A DNA stretch of 54,565 nucleotides from Komagataeibacter xylinus NBRC 15237 (GCF_001571345.1 NZ_BCTP01000021.1:1-54565), one strand, 5' to 3'; counted from the first letter of the stretch, positions 8,536 through 17,299 are shown. The notes: generated by a model not told the origin, from the letters alone. A program made the numbers and translations.

Positions 8536-8608
8536 ATGACAGGTGCGGGCGCGACTGTCCGTCCTCTCCGGGTGCAGCAGGGAGTTAATGAAAATAATTC
8601 ATTGACGG

Positions 8609-9493
8609 TTATTTCAAGCCGCTATCCTGTCGTGCCCGCTCCATGAGCACGACAAAATCCCGGTTGGCATCGCCAGCGCTGATGGCGCTCAGCAGGCGGT
8701 CGCGCACAACCGAGGCGTAAGGGAGCGGAACGTCATACTCCCCTCCGGCATCGAGGAACATTTTCATGTCCTTGAGGCCGAGCGTTACGGGTGGTGCGCC
8801 GGGATGGTCGTATTCATGCGCGACCATCAGCTTTCCGTAATTCCTGTGAACGGGGGCCGTATAAAAAGTGTTGGTCATGATTGCAAAAATCGTGTGCGGA
8901 TCTATCCCGGCCTTTTCGTTAAGGGCGAAGACTTCCGCCATCTGTTCGATTGTGGAGTAGATCATGAAATTGAGCGACAGTTTTACAAGAGTGGCCTGCA
9001 CCGGGTCCCGTCCGGCATCAAAGATACGGGCGCCAAAACATTCAAGCAGCGGATGGACCCTTTTCAGAGCCTCATCCTCGCCCGCCGTGATGACAAACAG
9101 TTCCCCCGCCGCGGCTGCGGGGGGCCGGCCCAGTACGGTGGCGCCAACGTAAATCTGTTCCCGCCCGGCGTGCCCATCGCGCAGGCGCCGTGCCTGTGCA
9201 AGGGACAGCGTAGCGCAGCAGACATGGATCGCGCCCCGGGCAAGGGAGAGCGCAATCCCCTCCGCGCCAAAGACCGCCTGTTCCGTACTGGCATCATCGA
9301 ACATCATGGAGAAGACGATCCGCACCTGGCGGGCAACGTCTGCTGGCGTATCCGCAAGGATGGCGCCCCGGGCCACCAGGTCGTCGGCCCTGCTGCGCGT
9401 CCTGTTCCAGATGACAAGGTCATGACCGCCATCAAGCAGTCGCTGCGCCATGGCATGACCCATGGCGCCGATTCCGACAAATCCGACTTTCAT
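8609..9493 (-). CDS. 3-hydroxyisobutyrate-dehydrogenase-family NAD(P) oxidoreductase
   Basis: 294 residues. The N-terminal Rossmann fold starts at once with KVGFVGIGAMGHAMAQRLL (GxGxxG), followed by IWNRTRSRADDL. The central and C-terminal helical domain is as in 6-phosphogluconate/3-hydroxyisobutyrate/glyoxylate reductases. The catalytic Lys expected in the LVKLSLNF segment is present. AGGGAG five bases upstream supports the start. Its ATG overlaps the stop codon of the Old Yellow Enzyme fragment upstream (ATGA), so the two were once, and may still be, translationally coupled. It could reduce small 2- or 3-oxo acids or semialdehydes. Confidence 0.88.
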   Translation of the reverse strand: MKVGFVGIGAMGHAMAQRLLDGGHDLVIWNRTRSRADDLVARGAILADTPADVARQVRIVFSMMFDDASTEQAVFGAEGIALSLARGAIHVCCATLSLAQARRLRDGHAGREQIYVGATVLGRPPAAAAGELFVITAGEDEALKRVHPLLECFGARIFDAGRDPVQATLVKLSLNFMIYSTIEQMAEVFALNEKAGIDPHTIFAIMTNTFYTAPVHRNYGKLMVAHEYDHPGAPPVTLGLKDMKMFLDAGGEYDVPLPYASVVRDRLLSAISAGDANRDFVVLMERARQDSGLK

Positions 9494-9780
9494 GCATCTC
9501 TCCCTTCATGTGTCGGGGTGAATGGGTAGTCTGTCAGGCCGATGCCCGTTCCACCGTAATAATATTCCTCCCACACGGGATTGAGGGCGGCCCCATGTTC
9601 CAGCCGCCATGGCAGGTCGGGATTGGCAATAAACGGACACCCGAAGCCTACGAGATCCGTCCACCCTGCCCGCAGCGCCTCTTCAGCGCGCGCCTGCGTG
9701 TAACGACCGGCATAAATCATTGTTCCGCCGTAGACGATGCGCAGGGCTTTCCTGAACGCTACGGGTATGTCGGGCGCATC
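9490..9780 (-). pseudogene. C-terminal fragment of an Old Yellow Enzyme (NADH:flavin oxidoreductase)
   Basis: About 90 residues match the end of NemA/OYE-type FMN reductases: IVYGGTMIYAGRYTQARAE, LVGFGCPFIANPDLPWRL, YYGGTGIGLTDYP. These cover the phosphate-binding end of the barrel and the C-terminal tail. The whole N-terminal barrel with the catalytic His/Asn and FMN-binding residues is missing; upstream of about 9780 the frame loses similarity and reaches the start of the next divergent gene within 160 bases. The fragment overlaps the downstream reductase start by four bases, showing that the original operon was OYE then reductase. A 5' deletion is the simplest reading. Confidence 0.8.
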
Positions 9781-9942
9781 CGAACCTGATCGGCAATGTC
9801 GAGGAAAATCCGAATGTGCGGGAGAACATCCATCGTGCATATAAGATGAAGAATGCCTTCACTCCAAAGTCAATTCTTCCTTGAGGATGGATAAGCCATA
9901 CTCCCCATACCGCGTGACCGCAGATATTTTTATGGAGACATC

Positions 9943-10986
9943 ATGAACGCTGGACATGTTCTGATTGCCGGAGGCCAGGGCGTTGTTGGCCTCGCAGCGC
10001 TTGATGCCTTCCAGAATGCGGGCTGGGCGGTCACCACCCTCAGTCGCGCGCCGCGTGGTCCGGGCAGGGGCAAACATATCAGCGCCGATCTGCTCGATCC
10101 GGAAAGCCTCACTTCTGAAGGGAGTGCGCTCAAGGGGATTACGCATCTTTTTTATGCGGCTCTCAAGCCAGACCCTGACCCGGGCGTTGAAGCGGATGAA
10201 AACGCGGCGATGCTCGAGAACCTTGTCGCAGCACTCCGCAAGGCCGGAGCCCCCCTCGAACGGCTCATTTTCATTCAGGGTGGCAAGGTATACGGGGCGC
10301 ATCTGGGCGTTTACAAAACGCCTGCGCGTGAGGACGACAGCCGCCATTTTCCGCCCAATCTGTATTTCCGGCACGAGGACTTCGCCCGCGCCCAGGAAAG
10401 CGAGGGCCTGAAATGGACCGCCCTGCGGCCCGATATCGTCATTGGTCATTCGCTTGGTTCATCAATGAATCTGGGCAACCTGATCGGGCTGTACGGTACC
10501 CTATGTCGCGAGACAAAAACGGCCATGCAGTTCCCCGGGCCGGAGGCGGCCTACCGTCATGCGCTGGTCAACATCGTCAGCACCGAAGTGCTGGGCGAGG
10601 CAGCATTGTGGGCTGCGGAAAAAGACATGGATGGCGCGTTCAACATCACGAACGGGGACGTGTTCCGCTGGTGCCATGTCTGGCCCAGACTTGCGGAATG
10701 GTTCGGACTGGATGTGGGAGAGCCGCAACCAATCTCCCTCGCCCAGCGCGTGCATGCGCTCAAACCCGTCTGGGCGCGACTTGCCGCGCGCGAAGGTCTG
10801 GCCGAGACCAACCCGGACCGGCTTGCGCTGGGCGGGTTCGGAGATTTCATCTTTCATGTCGAGAAAGACGCGATCTTCGATGTGACCAAAGCGCGGCAGG
10901 CAGGGTTTACCGGCATGACACGTCGTTCCGATGACGTGCTGCTCACCCATCTGGACAGGATGCGCGAACGCAGGCTGGTCCCGTAA
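9943..10986 (+). CDS. SDR-family oxidoreductase, PRISE-like (progesterone 5-beta-reductase/iridoid synthase group)
   Basis: 347 residues. The N-terminal NAD(P) fold is HVLIAGGQGVVGLAALDAF, followed by a strand ending TLSRAPRG. Residues around 100 (FIQGGKVYGAHLG) correspond to the unusual catalytic region of the extended SDR group. The stretch ALRPDIVIGHSLGSSMNLGN and the C-terminal WPRLAEWFGL pattern are typical of PRISE enone reductases. GGAG five bases before the ATG supports the start. It is divergent from the OYE fragment, another ene-reductase, so the two may once have handled related enone substrates. A plain epimerase/dehydratase function is the alternative. Confidence 0.82.
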   Translation: MNAGHVLIAGGQGVVGLAALDAFQNAGWAVTTLSRAPRGPGRGKHISADLLDPESLTSEGSALKGITHLFYAALKPDPDPGVEADENAAMLENLVAALRKAGAPLERLIFIQGGKVYGAHLGVYKTPAREDDSRHFPPNLYFRHEDFARAQESEGLKWTALRPDIVIGHSLGSSMNLGNLIGLYGTLCRETKTAMQFPGPEAAYRHALVNIVSTEVLGEAALWAAEKDMDGAFNITNGDVFRWCHVWPRLAEWFGLDVGEPQPISLAQRVHALKPVWARLAAREGLAETNPDRLALGGFGDFIFHVEKDAIFDVTKARQAGFTGMTRRSDDVLLTHLDRMRERRLVP

Positions 10987-11032
10987 ATCGCGATCAGGCG
11001 CCGGTCCTGTCCATATTGTTGATGCGCATTGA

Positions 11033-11197
11033 GAGACTGTGTGGAAAGTCGGCCCGGAAAAACTCCAGCAATCATAAAGACGTTTTTGGTGAAGCTTTTT
11101 TCAAGAGGCTTCGAAGAACGCCACCTTTTTGAAAAAAAGGCGGCGCCCCAAAACTTTTATTTTTCATCAATGAATTGTTTTCAAATAGTCTCTTGTA
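11033..11197 (+). repeat. Dispersed hairpin-rich repeat, copy 1 (longest)
   Basis: Begins GAGACTG, contains AATCATAAAGACGTTTTTGG, then two hairpin-forming blocks (GAAGCTTTTTTCAAGAGGCTTC and GCCACCTTTTTGAAAAAAAGG followed by CGGC). It ends with TCATCAATGAATTG and TCAAATAGTCTCTTGTAA. Copy 2 (17967-18054, opposite strand) shares its first ~90 bases; copy 3 (42337-42400) shares both ends but lacks the middle. All copies are intergenic, downstream of or beside genes. No open frame of its own. A non-autonomous, MITE- or REP-like element is the best description. Confidence 0.7.
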
Positions 11198-11501
11198 ATT
11201 CGACTTATTGTTTCCACTCTGCCTCACTGCAATCCAGCATGAAGCATGCACGCAATCATGAATGCTCCCTCGCTCGGCGCATGGCGGGTCAGGAATTGTC
11301 CTGTCGCATCGGAAAGCCATCCAACCCGTGATTTCATGTTTCAGGTAAGGCGAAAATGGCCATCGGTTTTATCCTCCTGGTCGACAATCCCGCGTGCAGC
11401 ATTCCCGATAGCGCAATGACCTGCTCAAATGCGCCTGGATATCCACAATGGATCAGCCGGGCTGGCTTGCGAATCAAAACGCGGACCATTAAGGTCTGTG
11501 T
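11198..11501. other. Region between repeat copy 1 and the Rrf2 gene
   Basis: About 300 bases without a supported gene. A minus-strand frame carries an AGGAGG-like sequence followed by ATG and only nine codons, probably the relic of a gene start. The promoter of the Rrf2 gene should lie in the last 60 bases; an AAGG element precedes its ATG. No hairpin or operator was clear. Confidence 0.35.
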
Positions 11502-12059
11502 ATGACTTCTCTTTATGGCGCAAGCACCGAATACGTCCTGCACAGCCTGCTTTGGCTGGTCGATAATCCCGCGCCTGTCAGCAGCCTCGATTTGGCAGAA
11601 CTGCAGGATATTCCCGCGGCATTTGTTGCCAAGCAACTGCCCAAGCTTGAAAAGGCGGGCCTGCTTACTGCCGCCGAAGGATTGAGGGGCGGATACAGGC
11701 TGGCCAGACCGCCGGAGGAGATCAGCATCCTTGCTGTTGTGGATGCGGTTGAAGGCGGAAAGAGCCTTTTCAACTGTCAGGAAATCCGCGGTCGCTGCGC
11801 TCTTTTCGCTCAACGGCCACCTGAATGGGCGGTACAGGGTGTCTGCGGCATTCATGCTGTCATGCTGCGGGCCGAACAGGCCATGCGCCAGGAACTGGCC
11901 CGGAGCTCGTTAGCCGATCTGGCGGCAGCCGTTCGCAACAAGGCCCCCTCGCCCTTCTTTGGTGAAGCACAGGCGTGGTTTGAAGGGCGTATCCAGACCC
12001 GTCGAACAGGCAGGGCCAGGCAACGCAGGCGCTCACGCTCCGGATCACCCGCCGCCTGA
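11502..12059 (+). CDS. Rrf2-family transcriptional regulator with three possible cluster-binding cysteines
   Basis: 185 residues. The N-terminal winged helix is characteristic: YGASTEYVLHSLLWLVDNP, IPAAFVAKQLPKLEKAGLL, GLRGGYRLARPPEEISILAVVDAVEG. Three cysteines follow at 92, 99 and 115 (FNCQEIRGRC, QGVCGIHAV), the region where IscR, NsrR and RsrR carry Fe-S ligands, although spacing differs from IscR. A redox- or NO-responsive cluster is therefore possible. A basic Arg-rich tail ends the protein. Immediately downstream in the same direction are a broken cupin gene and an SDR gene, the likely original targets. Confidence 0.87.
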   Translation: MTSLYGASTEYVLHSLLWLVDNPAPVSSLDLAELQDIPAAFVAKQLPKLEKAGLLTAAEGLRGGYRLARPPEEISILAVVDAVEGGKSLFNCQEIRGRCALFAQRPPEWAVQGVCGIHAVMLRAEQAMRQELARSSLADLAAAVRNKAPSPFFGEAQAWFEGRIQTRRTGRARQRRRSRSGSPAA

Positions 12060-12075
12060 AACAGGAAAAGCAGAA

Positions 12076-12365
12076 ATGCGCAAATTCATTGCCGCAGCGG
12101 TCATGGCCGCGAGCCTCTGGGGACCGTCCCTTCATGCCGCGACCAGCGCTACACCCCTGATAACTCACGACCTGCAAGGCACCCCCACAGGGAAGGCACC
12201 ATTGATTATGCACCAGGCGCGGCGGAACCGCTCCACAGGCATGAAGCCTCGGTGTCTGTGTCTATAATACAGGTCGAGGGTGGCGCTCGGGTGCCCTTGC
12301 AGGAAGGACAGACTTTTTTCGCAGGACCGGATGATGTCCATTTCATCGGGCGCAATGCCAGCTAG
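12076..12365 (+). pseudogene. Exported cupin-domain protein, frameshifted and shortened
   Basis: The first frame from ATG 12076 gives a signal peptide (MRKFIAAAVMAASLWGPSLHAA) and ITHDLQGTPTGK, then leaves the cupin frame. The next frame continues GTIDYAPGAAEPLHRHEASV, with the metal-binding His-x-His-x(3) pattern (HRHEASV). It then reads VEGGARVPLQEGQTFFAGPDDVHFIGRNAS, the second cupin motif with GQTF and the His, and stops at 12363. So the product is split by a frameshift near 12195 and ends right after the second motif. It sits between an Rrf2 regulator and an SDR enzyme. Confidence 0.75.
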
Positions 12366-12419
12366 ACGGAACCCGCCCGTTTTCTTGCCATTTCTGTTTG
12401 AGCCAGGAGATATCGAAGC

Positions 12420-13328
12420 ATGAAGGTTCTTGTTGTCGGTGCCAGCGGCGCATTGGGGCGTCCGCTTATTACACGCCTGCTTGCCGCGGGGCACGAGGTC
12501 TGGGGACTGGCCCATCGTTCCGGTAGCCTGGAGGTTATCGAACGGCTCGGCGCGCACCCTGCAAAGGGTAATGCGCTTGAGCGGAGCAGTATTTTCGAAC
12601 TTGTCGAGCGGGTCCGGCCGGAGGTGGTGATCGACCAGCTCACCTCTCTTCCCCCCAGTCCTGCTGACCTGCCCGATTATCTGCCTGCGGACCGCAGGCT
12701 CCGCCTTGAGGGCGGCGGGCATCTGTTTGATGCCGCGGTGAAATTCCAGGTCCGGCGCCATATCCAGCAGTTGTCGGGGTTTTATCTGGATGGGGGAACG
12801 GGTCTGGCAACCGAGGCCGCCCCCCTGCGGGTAAACGCGCCGGGCACGATTGGTGAAAGTGCGCGCATGTACGCGCAACTGGAAGCGCGGATTTCGAGTG
12901 CGCCGCCGATGGAAACGGTGGGGTTGCGCTACGGGTTCTTTTACGGCCCCGGTACATGGTACTGGCCGGATGGTGCGTTCAGCAATCATCTTGCAGCCGG
13001 TGAAGTCGCCCTGATCGGCGGAGGAAACAGCATATTTTCCTTTATTCATGTGGATGATGCCGCGCAGGCGACAGTGGCGGCCTTAACGGCGCCGTCCGGC
13101 CTTTATAACGTTGTCGACAGTCAGCCAGCGCGACTGGCGGAATGGCTGCCCGCTTATGCGGACTGGATCGGATGTTCCGTGCCGCCCGGCCTCGACGAGG
13201 AAAAAGCCCGTGGCCTGCTGGGCGTGGAAAGCGTGTATTACCAGAACAGCCTGACGGGTGCGGATAACCGGAAAGCCCGGGAAATACTGGGTCTTGATCC
13301 ACGGCGGCTTCCCTGGCTGAAGGGGTAA
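12420..13328 (+). CDS. NAD(P)-dependent epimerase/dehydratase-like extended SDR
   Basis: 302 residues. Rossmann start MKVLVVGASGALGRPLITRLLAAGHEV (GxxGxxG), then AHRSGS. The active-site region around QLSGFYLDGG differs from the canonical YxxxK, and the substrate half contains GLRYGFFYGPGTWYWPDG and FIHVDDAAQATVAAL, typical of UDP-sugar-epimerase-like atypical SDRs. AGGAG ten bases upstream supports the start. Rrf2-cupin-SDR in one direction suggests a redox-stress operon whose cupin has since broken. It could be a quinone or enone reductase or an epimerase; sequence alone does not decide. Confidence 0.85.
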   Translation: MKVLVVGASGALGRPLITRLLAAGHEVWGLAHRSGSLEVIERLGAHPAKGNALERSSIFELVERVRPEVVIDQLTSLPPSPADLPDYLPADRRLRLEGGGHLFDAAVKFQVRRHIQQLSGFYLDGGTGLATEAAPLRVNAPGTIGESARMYAQLEARISSAPPMETVGLRYGFFYGPGTWYWPDGAFSNHLAAGEVALIGGGNSIFSFIHVDDAAQATVAALTAPSGLYNVVDSQPARLAEWLPAYADWIGCSVPPGLDEEKARGLLGVESVYYQNSLTGADNRKAREILGLDPRRLPWLKG

Positions 13329-13353
13329 ATCAGGGCATCGGGCCGTCGGCCGT

Positions 13354-14880
13354 CTATTGATGCCAAAAAAGCGGTGCGCGGCGTAACCGCTTCCAGGCTG
13401 GAGAAAGGGAGCGTAATGCCTGACGATGCTGCCTTTCGTTCCAGGAAATAAAGGCACTGATAATCGGTGCAAGATCCGGGTGTGTTTCTCTTAAATCGAG
13501 AACAAGTGTTGACGCGACAACGGTATCATTATTTTTGCCAAGCTGCTGCAGTAGTTCCTTGCAGTGTTTCATATATGCCCTGACTGCGCGGGCAGGATAA
13601 AGAGCTTCAAGATAGCTGGCCACATAGCGTAATTTTTTGAGGGATTTACGCAGTGCATGCCGTTTCTTTGGCGAAAGATGGCTGATCCGTCGTCCGCGCC
13701 GCATCACCCTGCGTTGGAGTTTATCAAGCACCGTGGGCGCCACATGGCCTAAAGAAATTTCCTCACCCCCCTTCCCTCCCGTAAAAGATGCATCCTCGAT
13801 CCAGAGACTGAGTGAAAGGACCAGTGCGCTCAGGGCTGGCGCCTGCAGTTCGTGCCTGATCTGCTGGTACGCGGCTGTTCTTTTTAGCTCGGCGGCATCA
13901 GCCAGCATGCGGACCTGATCGTCATGTTCATGCGTGGGAAAGGCTACGGGCAATGTTTCCAGACATAATACATCCCAGTCACGTGCTTCCCCCAGTTCAC
14001 GGCCAATGCGCTGCAATTCAGCCTGGAACAGCCTGAGGGCGGAACGATCCACATGCCTGCTTTCGACGATCTGAAGCACGGTGCGCAACTGCCGTATGGC
14101 CACGCGCATCTGGTGTACCCCTTCAGGGTGCCCTGCCTCGGCTGCCGGCTGGTTGTCGATCAATGCGTTCAGGCTAGAGCGGATCAGGGTGCGGAAACTC
14201 TCAGCCAGGGTCATTTTTCCGGTCAGTGGGGGCTTGCGGCCCTGCACCGGGAGAGCCTGCGCACCTGTCAGGAGACGGTACCCGCGCCCAGCCTTTGTCA
14301 GGACGCCGAGGCGGAGGGGAACAACAGCCTGCAATGCCAGAGCCAGGGCATAAATCGCCCGTACCGGGCCATCCTTGAGCTCAAGCTCGAGTTCCCTTAC
14401 CGGATCGCGCGCATTGCCTGACTGGACATGACCTTCGTCAAGGGCAGCCTCCACCATCGCGCCGTTGTATGGGAGCGTATGCGTGGTACGGTCTATGTGT
14501 GAAACCCAGACCGGCGTCAGTCTGGTAGCCAGCGCCGTTATCAGTGCTCCGTACGGTGTATCCGACAGCACGTCCATATCGGGGTGATCGTGACGGATGC
14601 GCCATTCCCATTCCCCACGATGTATGGCCAGTTGGCCGTCTTCCCTATCGGTTTTCAGGGTCTGGATACGCAGGCTGCCCGAACGCCTGACACGCAGGGA
14701 CAGCCCCGCCTGTTTGAGTTGCAGGTCCGGGGTATCGTAATAAGTCGTGATCAGGCGCTTTTTCTGGCTGCGCCCCAGGGCCATGGCGGCCAGGTGGTGG
14801 CTGATGACTGTTTGTGCTTCAGGCTCGAAAAGCAGCTTCAGTTCGATTTCCTGTGGCGGGAGGGGATGGTTTTCAGACAT
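13354..14880 (-). CDS. CYTH and CHAD domain protein (inorganic triphosphatase-like)
   Basis: 508 residues from MSENHPLPPQ; the longer frame up to 14967 adds a low-quality tail, so I prefer this start. The CYTH domain begins with the ExExK signature EIELK and continues with charged tunnel strands (ITTYYDTPDLQLKQAGLSLRVRRSG, KTDREDG). The second half is CHAD, with EGVHQMRVAIRQLRTVLQIV and KKRHALRKSLKKLRYVASYLEALYP, the histidine- and lysine-rich helices that bind polyphosphate. CYTH enzymes such as YgiF hydrolyse triphosphate, and CHAD directs proteins to polyphosphate. No partner gene is adjacent. Convergent with the SDR gene. Confidence 0.9.
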   Translation of the reverse strand: MSENHPLPPQEIELKLLFEPEAQTVISHHLAAMALGRSQKKRLITTYYDTPDLQLKQAGLSLRVRRSGSLRIQTLKTDREDGQLAIHRGEWEWRIRHDHPDMDVLSDTPYGALITALATRLTPVWVSHIDRTTHTLPYNGAMVEAALDEGHVQSGNARDPVRELELELKDGPVRAIYALALALQAVVPLRLGVLTKAGRGYRLLTGAQALPVQGRKPPLTGKMTLAESFRTLIRSSLNALIDNQPAAEAGHPEGVHQMRVAIRQLRTVLQIVESRHVDRSALRLFQAELQRIGRELGEARDWDVLCLETLPVAFPTHEHDDQVRMLADAAELKRTAAYQQIRHELQAPALSALVLSLSLWIEDASFTGGKGGEEISLGHVAPTVLDKLQRRVMRRGRRISHLSPKKRHALRKSLKKLRYVASYLEALYPARAVRAYMKHCKELLQQLGKNNDTVVASTLVLDLRETHPDLAPIISAFISWNERQHRQALRSLSPAWKRLRRAPLFWHQ

Positions 14881-15283
14881 TTCTCTTTCATACGATCCGT
14901 CAAGAGACCGTTCCTCCCTGTTCTGGTGTATCGTGGGCAGTTGCGCGGAATGCCCTGCCAGGACCAATGCATGGGCATGGCCGTGCGGGATGAAGTATTT
15001 TGAGGAAAATAAAGTTCAAAATGTTTCAAATAATTACTTACATTTTTGTATCGACAAAGGCATGCCGATGACCGCCATGAACATTCAGCCAGTCCCTCAG
15101 CAGGGTCCGTGCAGGGAGCAGGTTCGACGATCTGCCGTTTGATCCGGTGCGCATGTTTGGCGCTCCGGGGGGCCGGACGCTGAACAGGGCGGGCAAGGTA
15201 TGTTACCCATGGCGTATCAAGTCATATCATGACGCCGAGAGTATTTTTACACTCATATCTGGCCCTGACGGGAGAACAAGCCC
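14881..15283. other. Divergent intergenic region
   Basis: About 400 bases between the CYTH-CHAD gene (minus) and the Tat esterase gene (plus). A short AT-rich core near 15000-15060 probably carries promoters. No gene, hairpin or operator could be supported. GGGAG at about 15270 is the ribosome site of the esterase. Confidence 0.45.
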
Positions 15284-16762
15284 ATGACCGATGTATCAAG
15301 ACGTGATTTCGTAACAGCAGGGGCCGTGTTTGCCGGTGTCACCGCCGCCATGGGGGCCGGCGCACGGCAGGCCCACGCCGCAGGGGGCGGGCACGGCTTC
15401 ATGGCGGCATCGTCTGGCGGTCCGGATGGCCCTGGTCCTCACAAGCCTGCAAGTCCTGGCCTTCAGGGTATCTGCGCGTTGTGCGAGGTAACCGGCGGGG
15501 GCGAGAAGGTTTACGGCATTGCGGTGGAATATGACGCCACGATCGATCCGGCCAGCCTGGCGCTTGATACCTACAGCACGGCCGTTTTTCCCGCAGCCGG
15601 GGGCTTTTTTGCAGGCATGCCGCAGGAGCCGGACAAGAATGAGACAACCGCGGCAGCGAAGCCACGCCCCATAGTGGCCATCTACACCAATACTGATCCG
15701 GCCCTGCGCCCCGACCGGAAAAGCGTTCCCGGCCGGTACGTCATTACCGAGTTCGGTCATGATCCTGACCTCAGCCTGCCCACGACGGATAGTGACAGGG
15801 TGACGCTGACACAGGACAGAAATGTGAGGACGGCAGGCGGCGCAGTCTATGCCGCCAGCCACACGGCCTGGAGCAATGCGGACCACCATGGCAACAGGGT
15901 CGTGATCCGTGGTGTCGATGCATGGGAGCAGAACCACTGGTGGTGGGATGATACGCGTTCCGCATGGCTTGAATACAGCATTTACTTGCCGAAATCCTTT
16001 CTGGCGGAAGGCGGCGAGAACCGGGCCTATCCCCTCGTTCTGGCCGTTACCCATTCCGGCACCAGCCCCGACGGTACCTGCGCCCAGACGCTGACCGAAC
16101 AGTGTATTGCCAGTATCTGGAGCCTGCCCGAAGAACAGGACCGGCATGAATGCGTAATCATTACGCCACGTTATGAACGCACGACCATGAACGATTACTG
16201 GGAGCATACATCGGACGTTGAGAACACCTACCGCCTGGTTGAATCCCTGCTCGGCAATACGTGGAATTATGGCAACCCCAATCGGCCGGACCGGTGCGAC
16301 AAGGTGCTGAAGATCGACCCCAAACGGGTTTACTGCACCGGCTGGTCCATGGGGGCCATGACATCGCTCTGGCTGATGGCCAGACACCCGGAAACCTTTG
16401 CCGCCGGGCTGATCATCGCGGGCCAGCAGCGGCCGGCCGATGTCGTGCCCCTTGCCAGACAGAAACTCCTCATCATCACCGGATCGGAAGACAACAAGGC
16501 CACGCCATGGAACGAGAAATGCGTGCCGGTATGGGAAAAGGCCGGTGGCACCGTGGTGCGCCCGAAGGAGCTGCTTGACCCTGCTCTCATCTTTCCTGTC
16601 GATCGCCAGCAGAAGCTGACGGATCAGGTCAACTCCTGTCTGTCAAAGGATGCCAATGTCACTTTCCTGACGTTTGACGGGGTTGATCACATGGGGTCGG
16701 CACGCAAGTTCTTCTACATCCGGGCCGCACGCGACTGGCTGTTCAGGCAGTCAAGGGCATGA
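15284..16762 (+). CDS. Tat-exported alpha/beta hydrolase (PHB-depolymerase/esterase-like)
   Basis: 492 residues. The N-terminus SRRDFVTAGAVFAGVTAAMGAGARQAHAA is a clear twin-arginine signal, so it is folded before export. A beta-rich region of about 180 residues with many Asp/Trp follows. The hydrolase domain begins near YSIYLPKSFLAEGGENRAYPLVLAVTHSG, with nucleophile elbow GWSMGAM (around residue 350), acid candidate ITGSEDNKATP and His in FDGVDHMGSARKFF. This resembles secreted esterase D / PHB depolymerase / COG4099 peptidase-like enzymes. The N-terminal beta domain is typical of two-domain members. A GGGAG ribosome site supports the start. Downstream is an iron-transport relic. Confidence 0.85.
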   Translation: MTDVSRRDFVTAGAVFAGVTAAMGAGARQAHAAGGGHGFMAASSGGPDGPGPHKPASPGLQGICALCEVTGGGEKVYGIAVEYDATIDPASLALDTYSTAVFPAAGGFFAGMPQEPDKNETTAAAKPRPIVAIYTNTDPALRPDRKSVPGRYVITEFGHDPDLSLPTTDSDRVTLTQDRNVRTAGGAVYAASHTAWSNADHHGNRVVIRGVDAWEQNHWWWDDTRSAWLEYSIYLPKSFLAEGGENRAYPLVLAVTHSGTSPDGTCAQTLTEQCIASIWSLPEEQDRHECVIITPRYERTTMNDYWEHTSDVENTYRLVESLLGNTWNYGNPNRPDRCDKVLKIDPKRVYCTGWSMGAMTSLWLMARHPETFAAGLIIAGQQRPADVVPLARQKLLIITGSEDNKATPWNEKCVPVWEKAGGTVVRPKELLDPALIFPVDRQQKLTDQVNSCLSKDANVTFLTFDGVDHMGSARKFFYIRAARDWLFRQSRA

Positions 16763-16805
16763 AGCTGGCCCGTGCAGCCGCCTGCGGGCCAATGGCGGTA
16801 TAATT

Positions 16806-17290
16806 CGCCACTGGTCCCCGGTCGCATCCGGATGGCGGTCATGGATGTTACGCCACCGCGCGTGGCGAAAAGATAGAGCAGCCCCATGCCTGCAAAGCTG
16901 CCGGCAATGCCCGCGCAGGGAATGGCCCACCTGCCCAGCCATGACACCCATGGCCCCGCACCACCCAGCACCATGACGCAGGCGGTGGCGAGCGCCGCAC
17001 CGGACGAAATCCCCGCCAGCCCCGGATCAGCCAGCGGGTTGCGAAACAGCCCCTGCATGATCGTGTCCGCAACCGCAACCGCAACCGCAACCGCCAGCGC
17101 CGCCCCGGTCAGGCAGGCCATGACAATGCGGGAGCCCCGGATGTTCCCAAGCACCAGTCGTGCCATCTGCCCCCTGCCTCGTTGGGGTGCCACAGTTCTC
17201 GCAGGTGCACGTGGCCCCTGTATCAAGGGCCAGCAGCATGGTCAGCAGCAGCAGGACGGCCAGCAGCGTCAGGAGCCATAGCGCGCGACG
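16806..17290 (-). pseudogene. Degraded FecCD/HmuU-type iron or haem ABC permease
   Basis: Pieces of one permease lie in three frames. LLTLLAVLLLLTMLLALDTGA (first membrane span) is near 17230-17280, VHLRELWHPNEAGG in a second frame, and MARLVLGNIRGSRIVMACLTG, QGLFRNPLADPGLAGISSG and YLFATRGGVTS in a third. These are in the correct family order, and QGLFRNPLADPG is the family hallmark. The rest of the permease, more than half, is absent, and the frame runs into the end of the neighbouring esterase gene. At least two frameshifts plus a 3' deletion make it non-functional. A four-copy hexanucleotide run lies inside it. Confidence 0.85.
17067..17090. repeat. Tandem hexanucleotide repeat (CCGCAA x4)
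   Basis: Four perfect copies of CCGCAA, followed by one imperfect copy. On the minus strand it encodes alternating Val-Ala (AVAVAVAV) where intact FecCD permeases have a Gly/Ala-rich helix before the QGLFRNP motif. It is a probable slippage product inside the pseudogene. Confidence 0.8.
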
Positions 17291-17299
17291 TGTTCCGTG

